A stretch of 63,503 bases of DNA from Acidobacteriota bacterium (lineage in GTDB: Bacteria; Acidobacteriota; UBA6911; RPQK01; JAJDTT01), in the NCBI GenBank assembly GCA_028874215.1, contig JAPPLF010000010.1, positions 1-63,503 on the forward strand, in the 5' to 3' direction. Every line of letters begins with the position of its first letter. The first letter of the stretch is position 1. Under the pieces are notes generated by a model that worked only from the letters and a program-made list of their open reading frames with translations, made no database searches and was not told the DNA's origin. The position numbers and the translations under genes are program-made. Positions 16,807 to 25,627 of the stretch are shown here, in pieces.

Positions 16807-17493
16807 ATGTGCGGCCGTTTCACTCAGATGATGTCCTGGAGTCAGGTCCACGAGCTGTACCGCCACAAGGATCCGGTCGCGCCTTTGCCTATGACGGCCC
16901 GATACAACGGCGCGCCGACCCAGGACTTTGCGGCCTGCAGGCTCGACGAGGCCGGACGGCGCACGGTCGTGAAACTGCGTTGGGGACTGGTGCCGTCCTG
17001 GGCCAAGGACGTCCGGATCGGTTTCCGGCTGATCAACGCGCGGTCGGAGACGGTCCACTCCAAGCCGTCGTTCGCCTCCGCCTTCCGTTCCCGCCGTTGC
17101 CTGGTGCCGGCGAACGGGTGGTTCGAGTGGCGAAAGGAAGGCCGCAGCAAGCAACCCTATTTCCTGGCCCTGGCCGACGGTTCTCCCCTGTCGTTTGCCG
17201 GGCTGTGGGAGCGCTGGAGCGGTCCCGCGGATGCTCGGGAGACGTTCACCATCATCACGACGGCAGCCTTTCCGGATCTTGCCGGCATCCATCACCGCCA
17301 ACCCACCATCGTCGACCCCGCGCGATTCGACGACTGGCTCAATCCGGCATCTTCAGTATCGAGCCTCCTCGATCTGGTACGGGAGCCCTGTACCGGCCCC
17401 TACGAGAAGCGCCCCGTCAGCACCATGGTGAACAACGTCCGGAACAACCATCCGGATATCCTCCACTCGGCTCCGGAGCGGCGTCTGTTCTGA
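16807..17493 (+). CDS. yedK: SRAP-domain protein (YedK/HMCES family)
   Basis: 228 aa from ATG 16807. The second residue is the catalytic cysteine (MCGRF), exposed after Met removal, which in this family forms a thiazolidine crosslink with abasic sites in single-stranded DNA. LRWGLVPSWAKD, INARSET and RRCLVPANGWFEW are all present. The usual H-x-RMP segment reads HHRQP here, keeping the histidine and arginine but replacing the methionine. Earlier in-frame starts overlap the MlrC-like gene and would hide the cysteine, so 16807 is certain on functional grounds. It lies 20 bp after the MlrC-like gene. Confidence 0.92.
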   Translation: MCGRFTQMMSWSQVHELYRHKDPVAPLPMTARYNGAPTQDFAACRLDEAGRRTVVKLRWGLVPSWAKDVRIGFRLINARSETVHSKPSFASAFRSRRCLVPANGWFEWRKEGRSKQPYFLALADGSPLSFAGLWERWSGPADARETFTIITTAAFPDLAGIHHRQPTIVDPARFDDWLNPASSVSSLLDLVREPCTGPYEKRPVSTMVNNVRNNHPDILHSAPERRLF

Positions 17494-17570
17494 AAAGTCG
17501 AGGAAAGAGAATAGAGTGAAATCAAGCGCGTTGTTTGCGTAGCCGGCACCATACCGGAGAGGCCCTATCC

Positions 17571-20500
17571 ATGAAAACCGATTTTCCTCGCGCTTTCCTG
17601 CTCTGCGGGTTGGTCCTGCTGGCCGCTTCGGCTCTGCTGTACCGGCTTTTTCAGATTGACGAAACGCCGGGCGACTCCACGTTGACGGTGGCCGAAGGAT
17701 TCGAGGTGGAGCTCGTCGCCGGGCCGCCGCTGGTGGAACGTCCCATATCCATCGATTTCGACGAGCAGGGGCGACTCTACGTGACCGAGTCCTCCGGTTC
17801 CAACGACCCGGTCGAGCAACAACTGGAACAGAAAACGCACCGCGTCAAGCGGCTGGAAGACACCGACGGGGACGGCCGCTTCGACCGGAGCACGCCGTTC
17901 GCCGACGGCATGATGATTCCCCAGGGCGCCCTCTGGTTCGACGGCTCGCTCTACGTGGCGGCGCCTCCCAGCATCTGGAAGCTGACGGACACCGACGGCG
18001 ACGGCATCGCCGACCGGCGGGAGGAATGGTTCGCGGGCAAGACCCTCACCGGGTGCGCCAACGATCTCCATGGTCCCTACCTGGGACCGGACGGCTGGAT
18101 CTACTGGACCAAGGGCGCCTTCGCCGAGCAGACCTACGAACGGCCGGACGGTCCTCCCCTGGTCACCCGCGCCGCCCATGTCTTCCGGCGGCGGCCCTCA
18201 GATTCCTGGATCGAGCCGGTCCTGTCCGGAGGGATGGACAACCCCGTGGATGTCGTCTTCACGCCCCGTGGAGAACGGCTGTTGGCGTCCACCTTCGTCC
18301 AGCACCCGAAACTGGGCCGCCGCGACGGGATCATTCACGCCGTCCATGGCAGCGTTTACGGAAAACCGCACGACGTCCTCCACGGCCACGCCAGGACCGG
18401 GGACCTGCTGCCGGCCATGCTGCACCTGGGCCCGGCCGCTCCCTGCGCCCAGGCCATCTATGCCTCCCGGGTCTTCGGCAGCGAGTACCAGGGCAACCTG
18501 TTTGCCTGCCTCTTCAACCTGAACAAGGTGACGCGCCACGTTCTGGAGCCCAGCGGCGCGACCTTCAAGACCCGGGACTCGGACTTCCTGGTCTCCGGCG
18601 ATCGGGACTTCCATCCCACCGACGTACTGGAGGACGCCGACGGCAGCCTGCTGGTGGCCGATACGGGAGGCTGGTACAAGCTTTGCTGCCCCACGTCCCA
18701 GCTCCACAAGCCGGATGTCCTGGGCGGGATCTACCGGATCCGGCGCAAGGGCGCGCCGGGGCCGGCGGATCCCAGGGGCCTGAGCATCGACTGGGACAAC
18801 GCCGGCGGCGCCCGACTGACGGCATTCCTGGATGATCGGCGCCCCGCCGTACGGAACCGGGCCATGGCGGCGCTGGCCAAGACGGGGAGTCCGGCGGTGG
18901 AGGCGCTGAGGCGGACGCTCGCCACCTCCGCTTCCGTCGAGGCGCGCCGAAACGCCGTTTGGACACTGACCCGCATCCATCACGAGGAGGCCCGCGCCGC
19001 CGTTCGGCCGGCGCTCTCCGACGCGGACGAGAGCGTGCGGCAGGCCGCCCTTCATTCGGTCAGCGTCTGGCGGGACGCCGGCAGCGGACCCAGGGTGCTG
19101 GAGCTTCTGGAGCAGGGTTCCGCATCCATTCGGAGGGTGGCCGCCGAGGCGTTGGGACGCATCGGCGACCGCCGCGCCGTCCCCGGCCTGCTGACTCGGA
19201 CCGGGTCGAAGAACGACCGGATCCTGGAGCACTCCCTGATCTATGCACTGATCGAGATTGCCGATCCCGACGGCACCGCTGCCGGGCTGCGCGCCACTTC
19301 CGCCCATACCCGGCGCGCCGCGCTCATCGCCCTGGACCAGATGCCCGCGGGAGGACTGACGCCGGAGTCCGTCACTCCTCTGCTGGCGTCCGGGGATCCG
19401 ATCCTCAAGCAGACGGCCGCCTGGATCGCCGGGGGCCATCCGGAGTGGGGAGACGCGTTGGCCCGGTATTTTCGCCGGCGTCTGGCCCGTCGCCATCCGG
19501 GCTCCGAGGAGAGGGCGGAATTGACCCGGCAACTGGCCAGGTTCGCAGAAAACGGCACCATCCAAAGCTTGCTGGCATCGACCGTTGCCGGCGCCGGTTC
19601 CATCGAGTCCCGCCAGACGGCGTTGCGGGCCATGGCCGGCAGCACCCTCAAGGAGACGCCGTCCGCATGGGTCGACGGATTCGTCGCGGTCCTGACGCGA
19701 GGAGACCAAGCTTTGATCCGGGAGGCGGTGTCCGCCCTCCGCAGCCTGCCGAACCCTGGGGACGAGGACGCCGGGCGTCTGCGAACGGCGCTGCTCCTCG
19801 CCGGGCGCGACTCGACCCTTGAACCCGAGTTGCGGGTGAATGCGTTGGCGGCCATACCGGGAGAATTGGACGAACTCGACCCCGATCTCTTTGAAATGTT
19901 GCAGGAGAACCTGGGATCCGCGGCGGCGGTGAACCTCCGCACCGGCGCCGCTGGCGTTTTGGGCAGGTCCCGGCCGAACCGCCATCAGATGCTGGAATTG
20001 ACCGAGACGGTCCGGACCGCCGGCCCCCTGGTGCTCTCACCGCTGCTTGGCGCCTATCGCGACGGCGGAGACGAAGATCTCGGCCGGCGGCTGATGGCGG
20101 CCGTCCGGAACTCAAAAGGGCTGAACGGACTGCGGGCCGACGTCATGAAGCAGACCCTGGCCAACTTTCCGCCTCCCGTGCAACGACAGGGGGAGCAACT
20201 CCTGGCCTCCCTGGCAATGGATCCGGTCCAGCAGAAAACACGTCTGGAGGATCTTCTGGCGGCTTTGGACGAAGGGGATATTCGCCGGGGCCAGGACGTC
20301 TTCAACAGCAGCAACGCCGCCTGCTCCTCGTGCCACGCCATCGGCTACCAGGGGGGCCGGTCCGGGCCCGATCTCACCCGGATCGGCGACGTTCGATCCA
20401 GGCGCGATCTGCTGGAGTCCATCCTGTTTCCCAGCGCCAGCTTCGTCCGCGGCTACGAACCGGTGGTGGTGGTGACCGAATCGGGAGAGATCCACCAGGG

Positions 20501-20702
20501 AGTCGTCACCCGGGACGGGCAAGAGGAGGTCCGGTTGGTGACCGGACCGGACACCGAGGTGCGGGTCGCCCGGTCGGAGATTCGCGAGATCCGGCCCGGC
20601 AACGTCTCCGTCATGCCCTCAGGCCTGGAGGAACAGGTGAGCCGGGAGGAACTGGCCAGCCTGCTGGCCTTTCTGAGCAACGCCCGGCGGCGTCCTCGTT
20701 GA
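17571..20702 (+). CDS. PVC-type exported protein: propeller dehydrogenase-like domain, HEAT repeats, cytochrome c
   Basis: 1043 aa from ATG 17571 (GGAGAGG upstream). An N-terminal hydrophobic segment (about 8-25) serves as signal or anchor. Residues about 40-400 form a propeller similar to soluble glucose/sorbosone dehydrogenases, with EGFEVELVAGPPLV, DTDGDGRFDRSTPFADGM, GPDGWIYW and DFHPTDVLEDADGSLLVADTGGWY. About 420-880 is a run of HEAT-like helical repeats. A C-terminal cytochrome c carries the CSSCH haem motif at 917-921 and a distal methionine in SVMPSGL. This architecture is abundant in Planctomycetota, Verrucomicrobiota and some Acidobacteriota. It suggests periplasmic sugar oxidation feeding electrons to a haem. 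The substrate is unknown. Confidence 0.88.
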   Translation: MKTDFPRAFLLCGLVLLAASALLYRLFQIDETPGDSTLTVAEGFEVELVAGPPLVERPISIDFDEQGRLYVTESSGSNDPVEQQLEQKTHRVKRLEDTDGDGRFDRSTPFADGMMIPQGALWFDGSLYVAAPPSIWKLTDTDGDGIADRREEWFAGKTLTGCANDLHGPYLGPDGWIYWTKGAFAEQTYERPDGPPLVTRAAHVFRRRPSDSWIEPVLSGGMDNPVDVVFTPRGERLLASTFVQHPKLGRRDGIIHAVHGSVYGKPHDVLHGHARTGDLLPAMLHLGPAAPCAQAIYASRVFGSEYQGNLFACLFNLNKVTRHVLEPSGATFKTRDSDFLVSGDRDFHPTDVLEDADGSLLVADTGGWYKLCCPTSQLHKPDVLGGIYRIRRKGAPGPADPRGLSIDWDNAGGARLTAFLDDRRPAVRNRAMAALAKTGSPAVEALRRTLATSASVEARRNAVWTLTRIHHEEARAAVRPALSDADESVRQAALHSVSVWRDAGSGPRVLELLEQGSASIRRVAAEALGRIGDRRAVPGLLTRTGSKNDRILEHSLIYALIEIADPDGTAAGLRATSAHTRRAALIALDQMPAGGLTPESVTPLLASGDPILKQTAAWIAGGHPEWGDALARYFRRRLARRHPGSEERAELTRQLARFAENGTIQSLLASTVAGAGSIESRQTALRAMAGSTLKETPSAWVDGFVAVLTRGDQALIREAVSALRSLPNPGDEDAGRLRTALLLAGRDSTLEPELRVNALAAIPGELDELDPDLFEMLQENLGSAAAVNLRTGAAGVLGRSRPNRHQMLELTETVRTAGPLVLSPLLGAYRDGGDEDLGRRLMAAVRNSKGLNGLRADVMKQTLANFPPPVQRQGEQLLASLAMDPVQQKTRLEDLLAALDEGDIRRGQDVFNSSNAACSSCHAIGYQGGRSGPDLTRIGDVRSRRDLLESILFPSASFVRGYEPVVVVTESGEIHQGVVTRDGQEEVRLVTGPDTEVRVARSEIREIRPGNVSVMPSGLEEQVSREELASLLAFLSNARRRPR

Positions 20703-20740
20703 GATGACGACCCGCCGCCGGACCGGGGAAGAGGAACGGG

Positions 20741-22207
20741 CTATTCGGACCTCAGCCACTTGTCGATCTGGTTCCCAGCCTGGTCGATGATCGTTTCCAG
20801 AGCACCCTTGGCCAGGACGGCGATGGTGTCCGGGTAACGCCCCGATCCGTAGGCGGCGGCCGGCGGCAAATAGTTGGCCCGGGCGCCGTTGGCCAGGGAA
20901 GCCACCATGATGGGCACTCCCGGAAACCGCTCCCGCAAAGAAGTTTGCAACAACTGGTAGGGCTCCCCTTCCACGGCCAGCCAGAAAGCGTCCCCGAGGC
21001 TCCAGAGCCAGATCGAACAGGCCATGCTCTCTCCCGAAGGGAGGAATTCGAGCCGTTGCAGCCGGCGGGTCTGCTGCTCGGCCAAAGCCCGGAAATCGGC
21101 GGCTCGGGTTTGGTCTCCGCCAGCGCGGGCCTGCGCTTCCTCGGCTTGGCACCGTTCCAGCTCGGATTCGACCTGAGCCCTGGTGAGCGAAGTCCCGCGG
21201 TACGGGAGGTCGATGGCCCAGCGCCTCATCTTCCACCGGCGGCTTCGTCCCACCGCCCCGCGGGAAAACCGGGTCCAGGACCAGGTTCCCAGGGTGGCGC
21301 CGGACTCCCGGGGCCCGGTGTATCGAAAGCACCGGTTGGGAGGCGGCAGATCACACAGGGCCGAGAGGGCGGCGTAGCCGAGCTGGCGTCCGTTCCGGTC
21401 CGCCACTTCCGGGTCCCCCACGAATCCCTCCTTGGGTCCCAGGTCCCCGGAGGCGCCCTGTAGGAAGAGGCAGGGCGCGCCGGTCTCCCGCTGGACGACC
21501 TCCCGCATGGCGCCTGGAAAGTCGGGGCTGATGAGCGTGTTCTGCCAGGCCAGAGTCGTGGGATGGCACGCGTAGTTGACGATGGACGCCAACGGCTCAT
21601 CCCGTTCGCCGGTGACCCGAGCGACCAGGAGAGCGTCGTCCGACGGCCCTTCGGGATTGTACCCGCACACGTATTGCTGCAACTGTTCGTCCCACAGATC
21701 CCGGTTCCGGGCCAACGAGCAGCGGCCGAAGCCGTATCTGATGATGGCCGTCTGCCGCCGCGACCTGGCCGCCGAGATCAGATCGCCCACCGAGGCCGCG
21801 ACCCGCTCCAGATAGCCGCGGATCAGCTCTCCGCCCGGCAGGGACTCTCGCTCCATGCCCATCAGGCCGGCGGCATGAGTATGGGAGAACACCACCAACA
21901 GGGAGTCGCGGCCGACCCCGGAGAGCCGGCTCGCCCTTTCCAGCAGCAGGTCCATCTCGGCGGGCCACAACAGGACGTGGTCCAACAGGATCAGGATCTG
22001 CTCGGACGCCGAAGGAGGCCCTCCCTCCTCAAGTGACCCGAACGCGAGAGCCGATGCCGTCAGGGGACGATGCACGCCGGTGGAGCGGTCGTGGCTGGCG
22101 GCGCCCCACATTCGGTGATAGATGCCGACGGGCGGAGTGATATCCGCCTGTGCCAGACCGAAGCGGCAACGGCTCTGAAACGTCTCTACAGACCGCGGAT
22201 TGTCCAT
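20741..22207 (-). CDS. Neutral/alkaline non-lysosomal ceramidase-like hydrolase
   Basis: 488 aa from ATG 22207 (GAGAGG 5 nt upstream; another ATG at 22219 is possible). The N-terminus CRFGLAQADITPPVG is the hallmark of the ceramidase family N-terminal domain, followed by VVFSHTHAAG and NYACHPTTL, which supply zinc-binding histidines, and GASGDLGP. There is no signal peptide and the C-terminal Ig-like domain of true ceramidases is missing (those are about 650-750 aa). It belongs to the shorter group in environmental bacteria whose amide substrates are unknown. It lies 86 bp downstream of the Gfo/Idh gene on the same strand. Confidence 0.82.
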   Translation of the reverse strand: MDNPRSVETFQSRCRFGLAQADITPPVGIYHRMWGAASHDRSTGVHRPLTASALAFGSLEEGGPPSASEQILILLDHVLLWPAEMDLLLERASRLSGVGRDSLLVVFSHTHAAGLMGMERESLPGGELIRGYLERVAASVGDLISAARSRRQTAIIRYGFGRCSLARNRDLWDEQLQQYVCGYNPEGPSDDALLVARVTGERDEPLASIVNYACHPTTLAWQNTLISPDFPGAMREVVQRETGAPCLFLQGASGDLGPKEGFVGDPEVADRNGRQLGYAALSALCDLPPPNRCFRYTGPRESGATLGTWSWTRFSRGAVGRSRRWKMRRWAIDLPYRGTSLTRAQVESELERCQAEEAQARAGGDQTRAADFRALAEQQTRRLQRLEFLPSGESMACSIWLWSLGDAFWLAVEGEPYQLLQTSLRERFPGVPIMVASLANGARANYLPPAAAYGSGRYPDTIAVLAKGALETIIDQAGNQIDKWLRSE

Positions 22208-22293
22208 ATTGCCTCTCATCCGGACGGCAACCGGCCTCCACCACGCACCGATTGGCTGTGTGAATCCGGTTTCGCGAAGACCCTTGCAGGCCG

Positions 22294-23505
22294 TCAGGTT
22301 GCCGGGTCGAGTTGGGGAACCTCCATCTGCTCACCGTTGCGCAGGGCGGACTGGTGGGAAACGATTCCCGGCACGGTCATGGCCAGCGACTCGTAGACGT
22401 CGATGGCCGGCTCCCGGTCCTCCACCAGCGCATTGACGAACTCCGCCGTGAGGAAGGTGTGGCTGCTGCCGTGACCGCTCTCGTGCCGCATCGCCGGCGG
22501 CAACCGGCCGGTGTTCCAGTACTCGGGCAGGGTCACTTCCTTCGGCTTGCTGTTCCGCCCGTCCCAAATGACGCGATGGATGCCCTCCCGGGTCATGTAG
22601 AAGGTTCCCTTTTCGCCGAACCAGTTGGCTCGCTCGCCCCCCGCGGCGATGTGCCAGAACATGTTGCAGCGTACGATGTGGCCCTGATCCGTCTGCATCC
22701 AGGCGCCGGCGTTGGAGAACGGGTTCCGGTACGGATTGGCCTTGAACATGGCCATCTCTCCCGGATCCCCCCATCCCAGAGCCGAGGTCCTGACGATACG
22801 CTCGCCCGTGACTCCCACGATGTAGCCCAGAGCATGGGTCGGATAGTGCATGGGAGGAAACCCCTGCCGCCAGCTCACGGAACCGTCGGGATCGTAGTAG
22901 TTGGACTTCGGATTGTTGATGATGTCTTCGCGATAGACATCGTGATAGTACTCGACTTCGCTGTAGAACAACTCTCCGAATCCGCCCTTCTGAAAAAGCT
23001 CTCGGGCGTAGATGCAGGCCGTGTTGTAGTAACTGGTCTCGGCCATCATGTATCGGAGACCCGTCTTTTCCTTCAGCTCCTTGAGCTCGTACGCCTCTTC
23101 CATGGTGAAGCAGGCTGGTACCGCGGCGATCACATGGAGTCCTCTCTCGAAACACATTCTCGTGTGCTTCACATGGTCGAGAGCCCCGCTGAAGACCGCC
23201 ACGGCGTCCAGGTCGTTCGTCTTCTCCTGCAGCATTTCCCCCATGGAGTCGTAGACGTTGTCGCAACCGTAGACTTCCTGGAGCCTCTTCCGGCGCTTCG
23301 GGTAGAGGTCGGTCACGGCTTCGACCACACACCGCGGATGCTCGTGCCAGTAGAAGTTGCAACCGAACCCGCCTCCAACGATCCCGATGCGGATCTTCTT
23401 ATCCGACGTGTTCGATCCGTGGCCCACGTATCCCGGAGTCGCCGAGACGGCCTTGGCGGCCACGCCCATGGCAGCCGTGGTCAGGAACTCACGCCTGGAT
23501 GCCAT
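22294..23505 (-). CDS. Tat-exported Gfo/Idh/MocA-family oxidoreductase
   Basis: 403 aa from ATG 23505 with GAGGAG upstream. The twin-arginine motif SRREFLTTAAMG is followed by the Rossmann motif GIVGGGFG (41-48), which in related proteins binds NAD(P). The catalytic EKP motif of the family is not seen: the aligned stretch reads AAVPACF. The C-terminal substrate domain contains GFPPMHYPTHALGYIVGVTGE, which supplies the usual conserved His, and NMFWHIAAGGERANWFGEKGT. It overlaps the aldolase gene upstream by 17 bp, so they form an operon. Loss of EKP with retained fold suggests altered chemistry or nucleotide use. Confidence 0.85.
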   Translation of the reverse strand: MASRREFLTTAAMGVAAKAVSATPGYVGHGSNTSDKKIRIGIVGGGFGCNFYWHEHPRCVVEAVTDLYPKRRKRLQEVYGCDNVYDSMGEMLQEKTNDLDAVAVFSGALDHVKHTRMCFERGLHVIAAVPACFTMEEAYELKELKEKTGLRYMMAETSYYNTACIYARELFQKGGFGELFYSEVEYYHDVYREDIINNPKSNYYDPDGSVSWRQGFPPMHYPTHALGYIVGVTGERIVRTSALGWGDPGEMAMFKANPYRNPFSNAGAWMQTDQGHIVRCNMFWHIAAGGERANWFGEKGTFYMTREGIHRVIWDGRNSKPKEVTLPEYWNTGRLPPAMRHESGHGSSHTFLTAEFVNALVEDREPAIDVYESLAMTVPGIVSHQSALRNGEQMEVPQLDPAT

Positions 23506-24385
23506 CTTCTTTTTCTCCTCGGCAGGATGACCCCTTTTTCGGGGCGGATCGGAGAATCCACTGCGCTCGCTTGACCACCGGCAGGTCCACCATCCTCCCG
23601 TCGACGGCCATCGTCCCCTCCTCCGGGGCCGCTTTGAAAGCCGCCACCACCCGGCGTGCAGACTCGACCTCCTGATCCGTCGGACGGAAAACGTGATGGA
23701 CGGCTTCGATCTGAGCCGGATGGATCAGAAGCTTTCCCGTGAACCCGAGTTCCCGCGCCGCTTGAGTCTCCCGGGCCAAGCCGTCCGGATCCCGAAAATC
23801 GACGTAGACCTTGTCCACCACCTCCAGCTTGGCACTGGCCGCGGCCACCACCAGCGCGGAGCGTGCGTAGGCCAATAGACCTCCCTGGCGAAACGAGAAC
23901 AGGCCCAGATCGACGGCAAAGTCCTCGGCCCCAAACATGAGCGCCGCCAGTCTGGGAGAAGATACGGCGATGGCCGGCGCCTGAATCAGACCCACGGCGC
24001 TCTCGATCATCGCCGCCAGCCGAACACTTCCAGGCGCCACGCCTGCCTGAGGCTCCAGTTCCGTCAGCGAACGATCGACGGTCCGCACGTCCTCCGGACA
24101 GTCCACCTTGGGGAGCACCAGCCCCTCCAGGCCGGGCCGGACCACCGCGCGCAGATCTCCGTCCACGGCTCCATGGCCGGCGGCGTGGATCCGAACGAAC
24201 CGGCGAGGTCCCTCCCGCGCCGCACTCAAGGCCGCGGCCACCTTCGTTCGGGCCGCCTCCATCTCATTCGGCGGGACGGCGTCCTCAAGATCGTATATCA
24301 ATGCATCCGAACCCCGGCCGGGCGATTTATCGATCATTTTCTGCCGATGGCCAGGGACAAAGAGCCAGGACCGAATCATCTCCAT
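23489..24385 (-). CDS. HpcH/HpaI aldolase / citrate lyase beta-like CoA-ester lyase
   Basis: 298 aa from ATG 24385 (MEMIRSWLFVPG). CitE-family marks are LFVPGHRQKMIDK, DALIYDLEDAVPPNE, VLPKVD, MIESAVGLIQAPAIA, MFGAEDFAVDLG and KLLIHPAQIEAVH. These proteins cleave or form C-C bonds in CoA esters such as malyl-CoA or citramalyl-CoA using a divalent metal bound by the Glu and Asp. No Shine-Dalgarno precedes the start; instead a promoter ends 6 nt upstream, suggesting a leaderless message. Its end overlaps the Gfo/Idh start by 17 bp. Substrate is not determined. Confidence 0.85.
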   Translation of the reverse strand: MEMIRSWLFVPGHRQKMIDKSPGRGSDALIYDLEDAVPPNEMEAARTKVAAALSAAREGPRRFVRIHAAGHGAVDGDLRAVVRPGLEGLVLPKVDCPEDVRTVDRSLTELEPQAGVAPGSVRLAAMIESAVGLIQAPAIAVSSPRLAALMFGAEDFAVDLGLFSFRQGGLLAYARSALVVAAASAKLEVVDKVYVDFRDPDGLARETQAARELGFTGKLLIHPAQIEAVHHVFRPTDQEVESARRVVAAFKAAPEEGTMAVDGRMVDLPVVKRAQWILRSAPKKGSSCRGEKEDGIQA

Positions 24386-24391
24386 CGGCCA

Positions 24392-24419
24392 ATTATCTAC
24401 TCTTGATTTGATTTGACAA
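24392..24419 (-). promoter_or_regulatory. Sigma70-type promoter abutting the aldolase start codon
   Basis: Reading the minus strand, TTGTCA (24419-24414) is followed after 16 nt by GATAAT (24397-24392), each matching 5 of 6 consensus bases. Six bases later comes the ATG at 24385, which would be at or within a base or two of the transcription start. The region also separates the aldolase from the divergent proB gene. Confidence 0.55.
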
Positions 24420-24447
24420 TAACAAGCCCGGAAGATGGGCGCCGGAC

Positions 24448-25602
24448 ATGACAACGAACAGGGGGCTACAGGTTCGCCGTTCGCTGGCCCGGGCGGGCCG
24501 CATCGTGGTCAAGGTGGGTTCCGGAGTCCTGGTGGACTCCCGGCAGCGCCTGGACACGAAGCGAATCGGCAGCCTCGTGGACAGTATGGCCCGCCTCCTG
24601 GCGGAAGGGCGCCAGTTGGTGCTGGTCACGTCGGGAGCGGTGGCGGCCGGGGCTCCGGTCATGGGGTTGACCGGTTCGGCCAAGACCATCCCCCAGTTGC
24701 AGGCCTGCGCCGCCGTCGGTCAGAACCTCCTCATGTCCGTCTACGAACGCCTCTTCTCGCGGCTGGGCCGGCACACGGCGCAGGTCCTTCTGACGCGGGA
24801 CGACATGCACAATCGGGAACGTTATCTCAACGCCAGAAACACACTGGAGACGCTGCTCGCGTCTGCAATCCTCCCCGTGGTCAACGAGAACGACACGGTG
24901 GCCGTCAACGAGATCAAGTTCGGCGACAACGACCAGCTCTCGGCGCAGGTCGCGGTCCTGGTTCAAGCCGACCTGCTGCTGATTCTTTCCACGGTGGGCG
25001 GGTTCTACGAGCAGATCCGGGAGGGCGCCCCGGAGGATGGACGACTGATCTCCACGGTGGAGCAGATCACCGATTGGCATTTCAGCCATACGCGCGACAC
25101 CCGGAATTCGGCGTCCGTTACCCGCGGCGGGATGCGCTCCAAGCTGCTGTCGATCCGCAAGGCGGCCGAGTCGGGAATTCCCTCGTTGCTGGTCAGCGGC
25201 CTGGACGCGCGAATCCTGGAGACGGCGCTGGAGGGACGGGAGGTGGGCACCCTCTTCCTTCCGTTCAAGGAGCGGCTTTCGGCCCGGAAGCACTGGATCC
25301 TGCATTCGCTCCAGCCACAGGGGCGCCTGATCGTGGACCGGGGCGCCGCGCGGGCGCTGACTCAACAGGGCAAGAGCCTCCTTTCCATCGGCATCACCGC
25401 GGTGGAAGGCACGTTCCACTCGGGAAACCCGGTCCGGGTCATGGGACCCGACGGCCGGGAGATCGCCCGGGGTCTGAGCTACTACAGTTCCAGGGAGGTG
25501 GCGGCGATTCGGGGCTGCAAGAGCGAAGAGATCCGCGCACGACTCGGCTACAGCTACTACGACGAGGTGATCCATAGAGACAACCTGGTGCTGGTAAAAT
25601 GA
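24448..25602 (+). CDS. proB: Glutamate 5-kinase with C-terminal PUA domain
   Basis: 384 aa from ATG 24448. It phosphorylates L-glutamate in the first step of proline synthesis. The amino-acid kinase fold is shown by IVVKVGSGVLV, VLVTSGAVAAG, VVNENDTVAVNEIKFGDND and TRGGMRSKL. The C-terminal PUA domain (about 290-384) is the normal length seen in E. coli-type enzymes. The usual D-x-DGLY segment reads LSTVGGFY, a mild departure. It lies 25 bp ahead of proA, and the pair makes glutamate 5-semialdehyde; proC is not in the window. Confidence 0.94.
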   Translation: MTTNRGLQVRRSLARAGRIVVKVGSGVLVDSRQRLDTKRIGSLVDSMARLLAEGRQLVLVTSGAVAAGAPVMGLTGSAKTIPQLQACAAVGQNLLMSVYERLFSRLGRHTAQVLLTRDDMHNRERYLNARNTLETLLASAILPVVNENDTVAVNEIKFGDNDQLSAQVAVLVQADLLLILSTVGGFYEQIREGAPEDGRLISTVEQITDWHFSHTRDTRNSASVTRGGMRSKLLSIRKAAESGIPSLLVSGLDARILETALEGREVGTLFLPFKERLSARKHWILHSLQPQGRLIVDRGAARALTQQGKSLLSIGITAVEGTFHSGNPVRVMGPDGREIARGLSYYSSREVAAIRGCKSEEIRARLGYSYYDEVIHRDNLVLVK

Positions 25603-25627
25603 CCGTCCCCTGATTTGCGGGAGAAGA

